Assembly: GCA_016882585.1 (NCBI GenBank)
Contig: VGPP01000004.1
Coordinates: forward strand, 1-27,176
DNA length: 27,176 nucleotides
Source of the DNA: Cyanobacteria bacterium M_surface_7_m2_037
GTDB taxonomy: Bacteria > Cyanobacteriota > Cyanobacteriia > PCC-6307 > Cyanobiaceae
Direction of reading: 5' to 3'
In this document: in pieces, positions 21,526-27,176 of the stretch
Numbering within the stretch: position 1 is the first letter of the stretch
Layout: each line of letters starts with the position of its first letter
Made by a program: the position numbers and the translations under genes
The notes under the pieces: model-generated
Seen by the model: only the letters and a program-made list of their open reading frames with translations
Database searches by the model: none
What the model was told of the DNA's origin: nothing

Positions 21526-23607
21526 GTGCCCTCGCCCAACGCTGAGCTGTTGCGCCTGGCTCCGCTGCTGGTTCCTCAGCCACGCCGCGGCGTGGTGGGC
21601 AGCAGCCGTTATGCCCGCAGCCTGCGCGATGCCGTGCGGCTTGCGGCCCAGGATCCGCAGCGCCGGCCGGTGCTGATCAGCGGTGAACCGGGCCTTGAGA
21701 AAGACAACCTCGCTGCGCTGATTCACTACGGCTCGGCGCAACGGCAGCAGTTGATGCTGCGGCTCGATGGCGCGTTGCTGAAGGCCGATGGCAGCGAGGT
21801 GTTCGGTGCGGGATCCGATGGCGCGGAGCCGCCCTTGCTGGAGCTGGTGGGTGCGGGTTCGCTGCTGATCGACAAGATCGATCAAGTGCCTGATCCGCTC
21901 AAGGAGCAGCTGCTGGAGCTGGCGCGCAGCGGGCAATGGTGCGCGGGCGGTGTGACGCACACGTTTGCGGGCCGCCTGTTCTTCACGGCGGAGAGCAGCC
22001 TGCCGGCGCTGGATGGCTGCTGCACGTTGATCCGGGTGCCGCCGCTGCGCGTACGCCGCCAGGACCTCGGTGAATGGCTCCGCTATGGCGTGCGCCAACG
22101 CAGCCGCAAGTTGGGCTGGCCCACGCCACCGCAGGTGCCGGAGGCGGTGGTGAAGCGGCTGCAGAGCTACGACTTCCCCAACAACCTGCGGGAGCTGGAG
22201 GTGCTGATCTATCGCGCCCTGCAGCAGGTGCGCCGCCAGGGGCAGGACTGGTCCGCTGTGCTGCCCGACGACGTGTTCTGGACCGCTCCGCGCCAACAGC
22301 GCCTGCGCTTCGACATCTGGCGCTGGAAGCCTCAGCTCAGGGAGTGGATGCGGGCGCCATGGCTCTGGAACGGGTTGCTGTTCGGCCTGGTGAGCTGGCT
22401 GTTTGTGCTGGTGAACCTGTGGCTGTGGCTCGGTCCGCAGGACCGCCTGCACAACGGCGCCCTCAATCTGTTCTGGGCCTGGTGGTGGCCGTTGATCCTG
22501 CTGGGGTTCCCGCTGGTGGGGCGCCTCTGGTGTTCCTTCTGCCCGTTCATGGTGTGGGGGGAGATCAGCCAGCGGCTGGCGCGGCGCCTGGGCTTTCAGC
22601 CGCAGCGCTGGCCCCGGGGCGATAGCGATCGCTGGGCCTCACCGCTGCTCGCGGCTGGCTTTGCGCTGATCCTGCTGTGGGAGGAGCTCTGCAACCTGCA
22701 GAACACCGCCTGGCTGAGCAGTTGCCTGTTGCTGCTGATCACCGCCGGCGCCGTGATCGGTTCGCTGCGCTTTGAGAAGCGCTTCTGGTGCCGCTACCTC
22801 TGCCCGGTGGGCGGCATGAATGGCTTGTTTGCCAAGCTCGCCATCACCGAACTGCGGGCCCAGGTGGGCACCTGCAGCGGTAGCTGCAGCACCTACGCCT
22901 GCTTCAAGGGTGGTCCCGCCGATGGCGAAGGCCTGGCCACCGCCGGTTGCCCGCTCGGCACCCATCCGGCCCACCTGGCCGACAACCGCAACTGCGTGCT
23001 CTGCCTCACCTGCGCCCAGGCCTGTCCGCATCGCTCGGTGCAGCTCGCCTTGCGACCTCCGGCGGCCGATATCCAGCGGGAGATGACCCTGCCCCCCGGC
23101 GAGCCGGCTCTGGTGCTGGTGCTGGCCGGCGATGTGTGCCTGCACCACTGGCAGCGCTTGCTGGGCTGGAGTGCGCTGGCGCCGGTGAGCCTGGTGGAGG
23201 GGCCATGGCTGCCGCGCTTGGCAGCGGCAACCCTGGCGCTGGCTGTGCCCTCGGCGCTGTTTCTTGCGGCCCGGATCTGGTTCTCCCAGGCACGGCTGAT
23301 CCGAACCCTCTATGGGTTGTTGCCCTTGATCTGGGCGCTGCTGCTGGCGCGCCATCTGCCGATCGGGATGGCTGAAGCCGGCACGCTGCTGCCGGTGTCG
23401 GGTCTGCTTGCCGCCCCGGTCTGGAGCGCGGATCCCCATGTGATCGCGTTTTGCCAGAGCGCTGCTGTGGTGCTGGGGCTCAGCTGGGCGGTGGTGCTGC
23501 TGCGCCGTCAGCTGGCCCGCTCGCGGCAGACCTGGTTGGGGGCTTCGGCTCTGGCGCTGCTGCTGGCGGCGGCAGGGCGTTGGCTGGTGGCGCTCCCCCT
23601 CGCCTGA
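21526..23607 (+). CDS. Degenerate sigma54-activator AAA+ domain fused to NosR/NapH-like membrane polyferredoxin
   Basis: A 693-residue hybrid. Residues about 22-245 follow the bEBP AAA+ fold: VVGSSRYARSLRDAV, Walker A position GEPGLEKD (53-60, Gly before Lys replaced by Glu), Walker B LLIDKI (113-118, catalytic Glu replaced by Lys), PPLRVRRQDL and FPNNLRELEVLIYRAL. The GAFTGA sigma54 loop and a DNA-binding C-terminus are absent. From 275 on there are about nine membrane segments with Fe-S motifs: CSFCP (336-340), CRYLCP (422-427), C450/C454/C459/C475, and CVLCLTCAQACP (490-501). That resembles the NosR/NapH electron-transfer proteins. GTG 21526 is the first start after an in-frame stop. The function is unknown; redox-sensing or membrane electron transfer is inference. 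Confidence 0.88.
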   Translation: MPSPNAELLRLAPLLVPQPRRGVVGSSRYARSLRDAVRLAAQDPQRRPVLISGEPGLEKDNLAALIHYGSAQRQQLMLRLDGALLKADGSEVFGAGSDGAEPPLLELVGAGSLLIDKIDQVPDPLKEQLLELARSGQWCAGGVTHTFAGRLFFTAESSLPALDGCCTLIRVPPLRVRRQDLGEWLRYGVRQRSRKLGWPTPPQVPEAVVKRLQSYDFPNNLRELEVLIYRALQQVRRQGQDWSAVLPDDVFWTAPRQQRLRFDIWRWKPQLREWMRAPWLWNGLLFGLVSWLFVLVNLWLWLGPQDRLHNGALNLFWAWWWPLILLGFPLVGRLWCSFCPFMVWGEISQRLARRLGFQPQRWPRGDSDRWASPLLAAGFALILLWEELCNLQNTAWLSSCLLLLITAGAVIGSLRFEKRFWCRYLCPVGGMNGLFAKLAITELRAQVGTCSGSCSTYACFKGGPADGEGLATAGCPLGTHPAHLADNRNCVLCLTCAQACPHRSVQLALRPPAADIQREMTLPPGEPALVLVLAGDVCLHHWQRLLGWSALAPVSLVEGPWLPRLAAATLALAVPSALFLAARIWFSQARLIRTLYGLLPLIWALLLARHLPIGMAEAGTLLPVSGLLAAPVWSADPHVIAFCQSAAVVLGLSWAVVLLRRQLARSRQTWLGASALALLLAAAGRWLVALPLA

Positions 23608-23998
23608 AGCCTGCCGCTGGCCCCTGCCAGCACCCGGAGCCCAGGCGTTTCACATGGCGCACCTGCCGTGCCCGCCCCACATACACCCAGATCGCCTCAC
23701 CGCTGCTGAGGCGGTGACGTTCGCGTTGGTAGAGGCGTGGTGCTCCCTCAAAGCGATCGAGCTGCTCCAGCAGCGCCGCACTCACCCGGTAGAGCTCGCC
23801 TTCGATGGCGCACCCCGGCTCGCTGCAGGCAATCGCCATCGGGAAGGGGCCCAGGTCATAGAGAGCGAGGCCTTGCAGGCGTGCGTTGCCCAGTGCGCTG
23901 GCCCCTTGCAGCTCTTGGTGGTTGGCCATGCCGCGCTTGAGGCTGCCATACACGAACAGCAAGGGGTCAGAATCGGCGCCGTTGCCGGACCGCTCCAT
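23480..23998 (-). CDS. Gamma-glutamylcyclotransferase (AIG2-like) family protein
   Basis: A 172-residue protein whose first 130 residues form the GGCT-like fold: LLFVYGSLKRGMANHQEL (the YGSLxxG signature), LYDLGPFPMAIACSEPGCAI, a Glu-bearing IEGELYRVSAALLEQLDRFEG with the catalytic-type Glu, and YQRERHRLSSGEAIWVYVG. It probably cleaves gamma-glutamyl amides to 5-oxoproline; the substrate is unknown. After the fold the frame runs on for about 40 Ala/Pro residues, lying antisense to the last 128 bases of the AAA+/polyferredoxin gene. ATG 23998 shares CATG with an opposing ATG at 23997. It overlaps the end of the DUF3104 gene. Confidence 0.8.
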   Translation of the reverse strand: MERSGNGADSDPLLFVYGSLKRGMANHQELQGASALGNARLQGLALYDLGPFPMAIACSEPGCAIEGELYRVSAALLEQLDRFEGAPRLYQRERHRLSSGEAIWVYVGRARQVRHVKRLGSGCWQGPAAGFRRGGAPPANALPPPAAAPEPKPPTRSAASGPADGAAAPPPS

Positions 23999-24293
23999 GA
24001 CGATTGCCCTCCTGATCGCACTGGCCGGTTCGCTCGGCCTGATGGCTGTGATTGTGCGCCGGCTCGAGCGTTCCTGAGCTCTGCTGATCGCGCGGGCAGA
24101 GGATGTCGATCACGGCATCGGCATTCACGGTGCGGATCACGCCCGAGTCGATGCAGGCGATCTGAAACAGCGAGTTGGCGTTGCAGCGTGCTCCGCCCTC
24201 GGCGTGGATCACCTGCCCCACCCACCAATCCGGGGTGCGGCGCACGGCCACGAGGTCGCCCACGCGCACGGCCAGAAAACGAGGCTCGTCCAT
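23967..24293 (-). CDS. DUF3104 family protein
   Basis: A 108-residue protein. The first 65 residues match my memory of the picocyanobacterial DUF3104 family: VRVGDLVAVRRTPDWWVGQV, IHAEGGARCNANSLFQIACI and DSGVIRTVNADAVIDIL. It is a small SH3-like beta barrel of unknown function, often in many copies per genome. ATG 24293 (MDEPRFLAVRVGD) is chosen because translation further upstream is antisense to the secreted NTF2-like gene. The C-terminal 40 residues are hydrophilic and look unlike the family; they lie opposite a short hydrophobic frame (23997-24077). The frame overlaps the next gene's start by 32 bases. Confidence 0.7.
   Translation of the reverse strand: MDEPRFLAVRVGDLVAVRRTPDWWVGQVIHAEGGARCNANSLFQIACIDSGVIRTVNADAVIDILCPRDQQSSGTLEPAHNHSHQAERTGQCDQEGNRHGAVRQRRRF
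23997..24077 (+). CDS. Possible 26-residue single-pass membrane peptide
   Basis: The short frame starts MTIALLIALAGSLGLMAV and ends in a basic VRRLERS, a classic single membrane helix with a positive end, the design of many cyanobacterial photosynthetic small subunits. I cannot match it to Pet, Psa, Psb or Ndh peptides. It lies antisense to the DUF3104 tail, and its ATG shares CATG with the opposing gamma-glutamylcyclotransferase start. No convincing ribosome site precedes it. It may be a chance frame. Confidence 0.3.
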   Translation: MTIALLIALAGSLGLMAVIVRRLERS

Positions 24294-24398
24294 CCACTGG
24301 TTGCAGCAGTGCAAATGTACTGATGCAACGGTGTTTTGCGCTCGGGTTGTCCCGCAGGCTTGGCCTGCCCAGGGTGTGGGGAATGCGCTGGCACTGCC

Positions 24399-24962
24399 GT
24401 GTTCCGCTCCCGTTTTCTCCAGGCTTCTGCTCTTGGCCTGGGCCTCAGCCTCCAGGCTCAGGCCGCCCCCACGGTGCAGGTGCTCAACGGCAACATCACG
24501 CAGGCTGAGGTGATCGCTGCCCAGAAAGGCTGGTGCCAGGGTCTGTTGAAGATCAGTGCCGCCTATGCCAGTGGAGGCTTCAGCAAGGCCAAGGCCACAG
24601 CGGAGGCCGTGATCGATCAGGGCTACGCCTATCAATTCGGGCCTGTGGCGTTCAAGCCCACCCTCGCCTCTGGATCGCAAACCTTCCGGGCTACCCGTGC
24701 TGGGGCTCTGGCCTATTTCGTGGGTGGTGATCCTGCCTTCCCGAACGACAAAGGCTTTGCCATCAAGCCCTGGCGCTCCTGCGAGGTCACCAACCAGGTG
24801 ATTCAGCTCAACGGCAGCTACGCCAACACCATGGGCAACGTGAGCTTCAAGGATGCGGCCGGCAAAACCACCACCGTGGATAAGACCTGGGCGTTCATGA
24901 AGGAGCCCGATGGCACGATCCGGATCGTGTTGCACCACTCGTCGCTGCCGTTCGAAGGCTGA
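24399..24962 (+). CDS. Secreted NTF2-like family protein
   Basis: A 187-residue exported protein. The signal peptide is FRSRFLQASALGLGLSLQAQ with cleavage expected after AQA. The mature part has VIAAQKGWCQGLLKISAAYA, GYAYQFGPVAFKPTLASGSQ, TFRATRAGALAYFVGGDPAF and TVDKTWAFMKEPDGTIRIVL followed by HHSSLPF. I recall homologues labelled phosphoribosyl-AMP cyclohydrolase; the HisI metal motifs are absent and the fold looks like a SnoaL/CaMKII-association (NTF2) barrel, so that label is probably wrong. GTG 24399 fits the signal peptide; the frame opens further left at TTG 24336 without support. It diverges from DUF3104 across 105 bases holding a 6-bp inverted repeat (GTTGCA at 24300, TGCAAC at 24324). 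Confidence 0.72.
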   Translation: MFRSRFLQASALGLGLSLQAQAAPTVQVLNGNITQAEVIAAQKGWCQGLLKISAAYASGGFSKAKATAEAVIDQGYAYQFGPVAFKPTLASGSQTFRATRAGALAYFVGGDPAFPNDKGFAIKPWRSCEVTNQVIQLNGSYANTMGNVSFKDAAGKTTTVDKTWAFMKEPDGTIRIVLHHSSLPFEG

Positions 24963-25051
24963 GCATTTGTGCCCATGCATCCCTTGAATGGCGGGATCTA
25001 GAACAAGAGCAGACCCGACGAGACCGCTTGTTCAATCAGGTCTTCAGGGGC

Positions 25052-25076
25052 AAGGGGGCGTACACCACGCCCCCTT
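25052..25076 (+). terminator. Hairpin terminator after the NTF2-like gene
   Basis: Perfect 10-bp stem: AAGGGGGCGT (25052-25061) with ACGCCCCCTT (25067-25076) around the five-base loop ACACC, followed by CTTCTTC. The short T-rich tail makes intrinsic termination plausible. It lies 90 bases after the gene's stop. Two weaker hairpins precede it: ATCCC/GGGAT at 24979-24997 and GAACAAG/CTTGTTC at 25001-25033. The three could also form a small structured RNA. Between 24963 and 25166 I see no coding frame. Confidence 0.65.
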
Positions 25077-25166
25077 CTTCATGCCCGCTTTCGGCTTGTG
25101 TGTTCTGCGGAACCTGGCGCACACCGCTCGGGCTTGGCATGGTGAGAGGCCCAGGGGTTGCTTCCC

Positions 25167-25358
25167 ATGAGCTGGTCTGAGCTGGAGCGGCTGGTCTGCG
25201 ATGCCGAGGCCGACGCCGCCATGCAGCGTGCGCTCAAGCACTGCCGTTCGCGCAAGGAGCTGATCCTGGCGGCACGCCGTTTGGGCTACCGGATCACCCG
25301 CATCGATCTCCAGCGTGCCTGGCAGGAGCATCAGCAGCTCGAGCAGGAAGCTCAGTAG
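25167..25358 (+). CDS. Nif11-like leader-domain protein
   Basis: A 63-residue soluble helical protein resembling the Nif11 domain: MSWSELERLVCDAEADAAMQ, then KELILAARRLGYRITRIDLQ and a Gln/Glu-rich end (QEHQQLEQEAQ). Nif11 domains occur as free small proteins and as leader peptides of modified peptides in cyanobacteria. There is no Gly-Gly cleavage site or Cys/Ser/Thr-rich core after the domain, so a leaderless regulatory or orphan form is likelier than a peptide precursor. ATG 25167 follows AGGGG by about ten bases. It converges on a tiny membrane protein with a 7-base overlap. Confidence 0.65.
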   Translation: MSWSELERLVCDAEADAAMQRALKHCRSRKELILAARRLGYRITRIDLQRAWQEHQQLEQEAQ

Positions 25359-25498
25359 GGCAGGGTGAAGCCCGACTGCATGCTCTTGAAATCGAGCATC
25401 ACCCAGGTGAGCCACACCAGCAGCCCAATCACGCCCGACACCGCTGCGACTTTCCCCGCAGCACGAAGGACCAGTTCAAGCAGGCTGATTTCTTTCAC
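25352..25498 (-). CDS. Small single-pass membrane protein, unknown function
   Basis: A 48-residue frame read from GTG 25498: KEISLLELVLRAAGKVAAV, then a membrane helix SGVIGLLVWLTWVMLDF and a short KSMQSGFTLPY tail. An amphipathic charged N-terminus followed by one Trp-bearing helix, and codon use like that of its neighbours (Leu CTG, Val GTG), suggest a real gene. No family was recognised. Its last seven bases overlap the Nif11-like gene's end on the other strand. It diverges from the next membrane-protein gene. Confidence 0.5.
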   Translation of the reverse strand: MKEISLLELVLRAAGKVAAVSGVIGLLVWLTWVMLDFKSMQSGFTLPY

Positions 25499-25580
25499 GG
25501 GCGGCGGCGCTCACCTGCTCACTATGGGTGGCCGGCACCTCTGGCGTGGTGCAGCCTGAGGTGAGATTGAGCCGTGACTG

Positions 25581-26102
25581 ATGGCACGCCGTGACGCTGT
25601 GGGTGACTTCCTTCAGTTTTTGGTGGGTGGATGCCTCTTTGGCGCAGGGGGATTCCTCTTGGCCAATCAGGTGATGGTCCGCTCTGAGTGGGTTTTTGGG
25701 AGATCCACAGGGATGGGTTATTGGAGCCGCGGCGGTTGGGCTATGCCCTGGGGGACACCGGGTATGGGGTTGTTGATGTTGCCCTTGGGCATCGGGGTCT
25801 GCTTGCTATTTGCTGGCTACAACAGGCGTTGGGCCAACCTGCTGATTTGGGCATCGTTATCAGCCTTGCTGGTGGGCGTGCTGAACAGCTTGAGAATGTC
25901 GTTCATGCCAACCAGCCTCTGGCAGTTGGCGGTGTATGTGGTGATGATCGCTGCTGGCGGAGGCTTGATGTTTCGAGGTTTGCGCGCTTACGACGATGAT
26001 GGGAAAACGGTGATGACTCGAGGCGAGGCTTCTCAGGAGGAGTTACGCCGAGAGATTGAAGAGCTCAAAGCCAGGCTTGATCAGCGATCGACCGAGCGGT
26101 GA
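25581..26102 (+). CDS. Polytopic membrane protein with C-terminal coiled coil
   Basis: A 173-residue protein of no family I can name. It has a first membrane segment FLQFLVGGCLFGAGGFLLAN, a Gly/Trp-rich loop (GRSTGMGYWSRGGWAMPWGT), then three segments: GMGLLMLPLGIGVCLLFAGY, LLIWASLSALLVGVLNSL and QLAVYVVMIAAGGGLMFRGL. A cytosolic tail follows, with EASQEELRREIEELKARLDQ, a short coiled coil. ATG 25581 is the only good start. GTGA overlap with the following gene indicates co-translation. It is less GC-rich than its neighbours and slightly T-rich. Confidence 0.72.
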   Translation: MARRDAVGDFLQFLVGGCLFGAGGFLLANQVMVRSEWVFGRSTGMGYWSRGGWAMPWGTPGMGLLMLPLGIGVCLLFAGYNRRWANLLIWASLSALLVGVLNSLRMSFMPTSLWQLAVYVVMIAAGGGLMFRGLRAYDDDGKTVMTRGEASQEELRREIEELKARLDQRSTER

Positions 26103-26896
26103 AAAGCTCAAGGCAACGGACTCAGCTCTCAAGGATGGTGGCACCCACCCTGGGTGCATTGTTTATCGCTACGCCCGCTCAGGTGATCGCCGAACCCTGG
26201 AAAACCTGCTGGTTCAACGATCAGGCCATGGGCTGCCGGGATCAGCACCATGCGGATGGCAGCCTCACGATCGAATGGAGCGATGGTCTGGCGATGACCT
26301 ACACGCTCGTGCGTGAGGGCGTGCCTCGCTCCACCCTGCGGGATTCCCTGGGTGGCCTGTGGCAGCGGGAGGTGCTGGTGCAGGGCAATGCCGTGTTCAC
26401 CCATGCGCAGAACGGCAATCGGATCATGGTGCCGTTGCGCGTGGATGAGGGGCTGGAGTGTCCGGCGGCCGTGCGAGCCCAGGTGGATGCGCTCTACCGC
26501 TGGCAGCTTGCGCGGCAGGAGAGGCCAGGGCCGATGGCGATCGCCAGCCAGCGTGAACGCTTCACGCCGCAGCTGTTTGCGCTGCTGGAGCGGGCCTATG
26601 CCCTCACTCCCGCGGATGGGCGGTTTGTGGATTTCGATCCCTTCAGTGGCACCCAGGTGACCACCATTGGGGCGGCATTGCGGGAGTGTCGTTTCGATCA
26701 GCAGGGCGTTCTCACGCTTCGGGTGGCTGTGCAGGCAGGGCTGCGGGGGCGCACGGCGGAACCGGATCAGCAGTTGCTTTATCGGTTCCAGCAAACGCCG
26801 GCGGAGGGTTGGCGTATTGCCGACATCGTCTACCTGCAGGAGCCATCCTTTCGGCTTTCCACATACCTGAAGGACCTCTTGGAAGAACGGCCATGA
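26099..26896 (+). CDS. Secreted protein with C-terminal DUF3828-like domain
   Basis: A 265-residue exported protein. The signal peptide has a basic start (MKSSRQRTQLSR), a hydrophobic MVAPTLGALFIATPAQV and a likely cleavage before AEPWKTC. The N-terminal half is a beta-rich region (WKTCWFNDQAMGCRDQHHAD with two Cys, SLTIEWSDGLAMTYTLV, and NRIMVPLRVD). The C-terminal half resembles DUF3828-type NTF2-like domains: RERFTPQLFALLERAYALTP, FVDFDPFSGTQ, LLYRFQQTPAEGWRIADIVY. Function unknown. GTG 26099 overlaps the preceding stop (GTGA) and the stop overlaps the next ATG (ATGA), so the three genes form one translation unit. Confidence 0.72.
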   Translation: MKSSRQRTQLSRMVAPTLGALFIATPAQVIAEPWKTCWFNDQAMGCRDQHHADGSLTIEWSDGLAMTYTLVREGVPRSTLRDSLGGLWQREVLVQGNAVFTHAQNGNRIMVPLRVDEGLECPAAVRAQVDALYRWQLARQERPGPMAIASQRERFTPQLFALLERAYALTPADGRFVDFDPFSGTQVTTIGAALRECRFDQQGVLTLRVAVQAGLRGRTAEPDQQLLYRFQQTPAEGWRIADIVYLQEPSFRLSTYLKDLLEERP

Positions 26897-27176
26897 CCAC
26901 CGTTGCGTCGGCGTTGCCTGTTGCTCTGGTGCAGCTCTGTGCCACGGAGGATCCAGGTCTGAATCGCCGCCAGGCCGAGGCCTGGCTGGAGCGGGCTGTG
27001 CTTGACGCTCCCGCAGGCGTGCGGCCGCGGTTGCTGATGCTGCCCGAGGTGTGGAATGCCCCCTATGCGGTGGATCGCTTTGCCGCCTTTGCCGAGCCGA
27101 TCCCGGAGCCTGGCGCCGATCTCACGCAGGGTCCTTCGCCTTCGTTGGCCATGGTGGCGAGCCTGGCCCGTCGCCA
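26893..27176 (+). CDS. Carbon-nitrogen hydrolase (nitrilase superfamily), 5' part only
   Basis: The first 94 residues of a nitrilase-superfamily amidase, cut by the window edge. LPVALVQLCATEDPGLNRRQ is the first beta strand and helix, and RLLMLPEVWNAPYAVDRFA carries the first catalytic residue (Glu of the Glu-Lys-Cys triad) in the EVWNAPY form typical of omega-amidase/Nit2-like enzymes. The Lys and Cys lie beyond the window. The ATG at 26893 overlaps the upstream stop by four bases. A Nit2-like activity (2-oxoglutaramate hydrolysis) is the best guess. Confidence 0.85.
   Translation, partial: MTTVASALPVALVQLCATEDPGLNRRQAEAWLERAVLDAPAGVRPRLLMLPEVWNAPYAVDRFAAFAEPIPEPGADLTQGPSPSLAMVASLARR

Noticed and set aside
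21442..22452. Minus-strand open frame opposite the AAA+ region
   Set aside because: His/Gln/Ala-rich antisense product without any motif.
24294..24980. Minus-strand frame extending DUF3104 upstream
   Set aside because: It is antisense to the secreted NTF2-like gene; the conserved DUF3104 part begins at ATG 24293.
1..27176. CRISPR arrays, tRNA/rRNA genes, insertion sequences or prophage
   Set aside because: No regularly spaced repeats, cloverleaf candidates, transposase or phage genes were seen by eye; short or divergent tRNAs could still be missed.

Overview
The window looks like the chromosome of a GC-rich alpha-cyanobacterium (Cyanobium / picocyanobacterial Synechococcus type). The evidence is the family set: a Calvin-cycle phosphoribulokinase of the short proteobacterial (class I) type, DUF3685/Ycf55-like, DUF3727, DUF3104 and Nif11-like proteins, a thylakoid thioredoxin-fold factor, and six HIP1 octamers (GCGATCGC). 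Species assignment is inference. No rRNA, tRNA, CRISPR array, insertion sequence or prophage was seen.

Layout. 1-8.6 kb is almost entirely minus strand: F420-ligase-like protein, GNAT-like protein, ruvX, DUF3727, YqeG-type HAD phosphatase, proB, lpxD, leuB, prk. Several neighbours touch or overlap by a few bases, and a hairpin terminator follows prk. A perfect 46-bp palindrome lies between proB and lpxD. 8.7-10.1 kb is a plus-strand PIN-PhoH ATPase converging on fumC. 10.1-16 kb is minus again: a Coq4 homologue, a Trp-rich/HisA fusion frame, a Fur-family regulator, a DUF3685 protein with a pseudo-receiver N-terminus, a thylakoid/lumen thioredoxin-fold protein and fumC. 16-18.7 kb holds a CSP41-like SDR protein (+), an RHH/PIN toxin-antitoxin pair (-), pgsA (-) and a two-CBS protein (+). 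18.7-21.4 kb (-) holds a GST, a PdeM-like phosphoesterase and a proline-rich membrane-anchored protein of unknown function.

21.5-23.6 kb is the most unusual gene: a sigma54-activator-type AAA+ domain with degraded ATPase motifs and no GAFTGA loop, joined to a NosR/NapH-like membrane polyferredoxin. The rest is small accessory genes: gamma-glutamylcyclotransferase-like and DUF3104 (-), a secreted NTF2-like protein, a possible structured RNA or terminator cluster, a Nif11-like peptide and a tiny membrane protein. It ends in a tightly overlapping plus-strand set (membrane protein, secreted protein, carbon-nitrogen hydrolase) cut by the window edge.

Most genes serve core metabolism: carbon fixation (prk), leucine, proline and histidine synthesis (leuB, proB, hisA), lipid A (lpxD), phospholipid (pgsA), the TCA cycle (fumC) and photosynthetic membrane upkeep. 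The candidates for undescribed biology are the AAA+/polyferredoxin fusion, the Trp-rich/HisA fusion, the Coq4 homologue in an organism expected to make plastoquinone, the pseudo-receiver/DUF3685 protein and the long palindrome.
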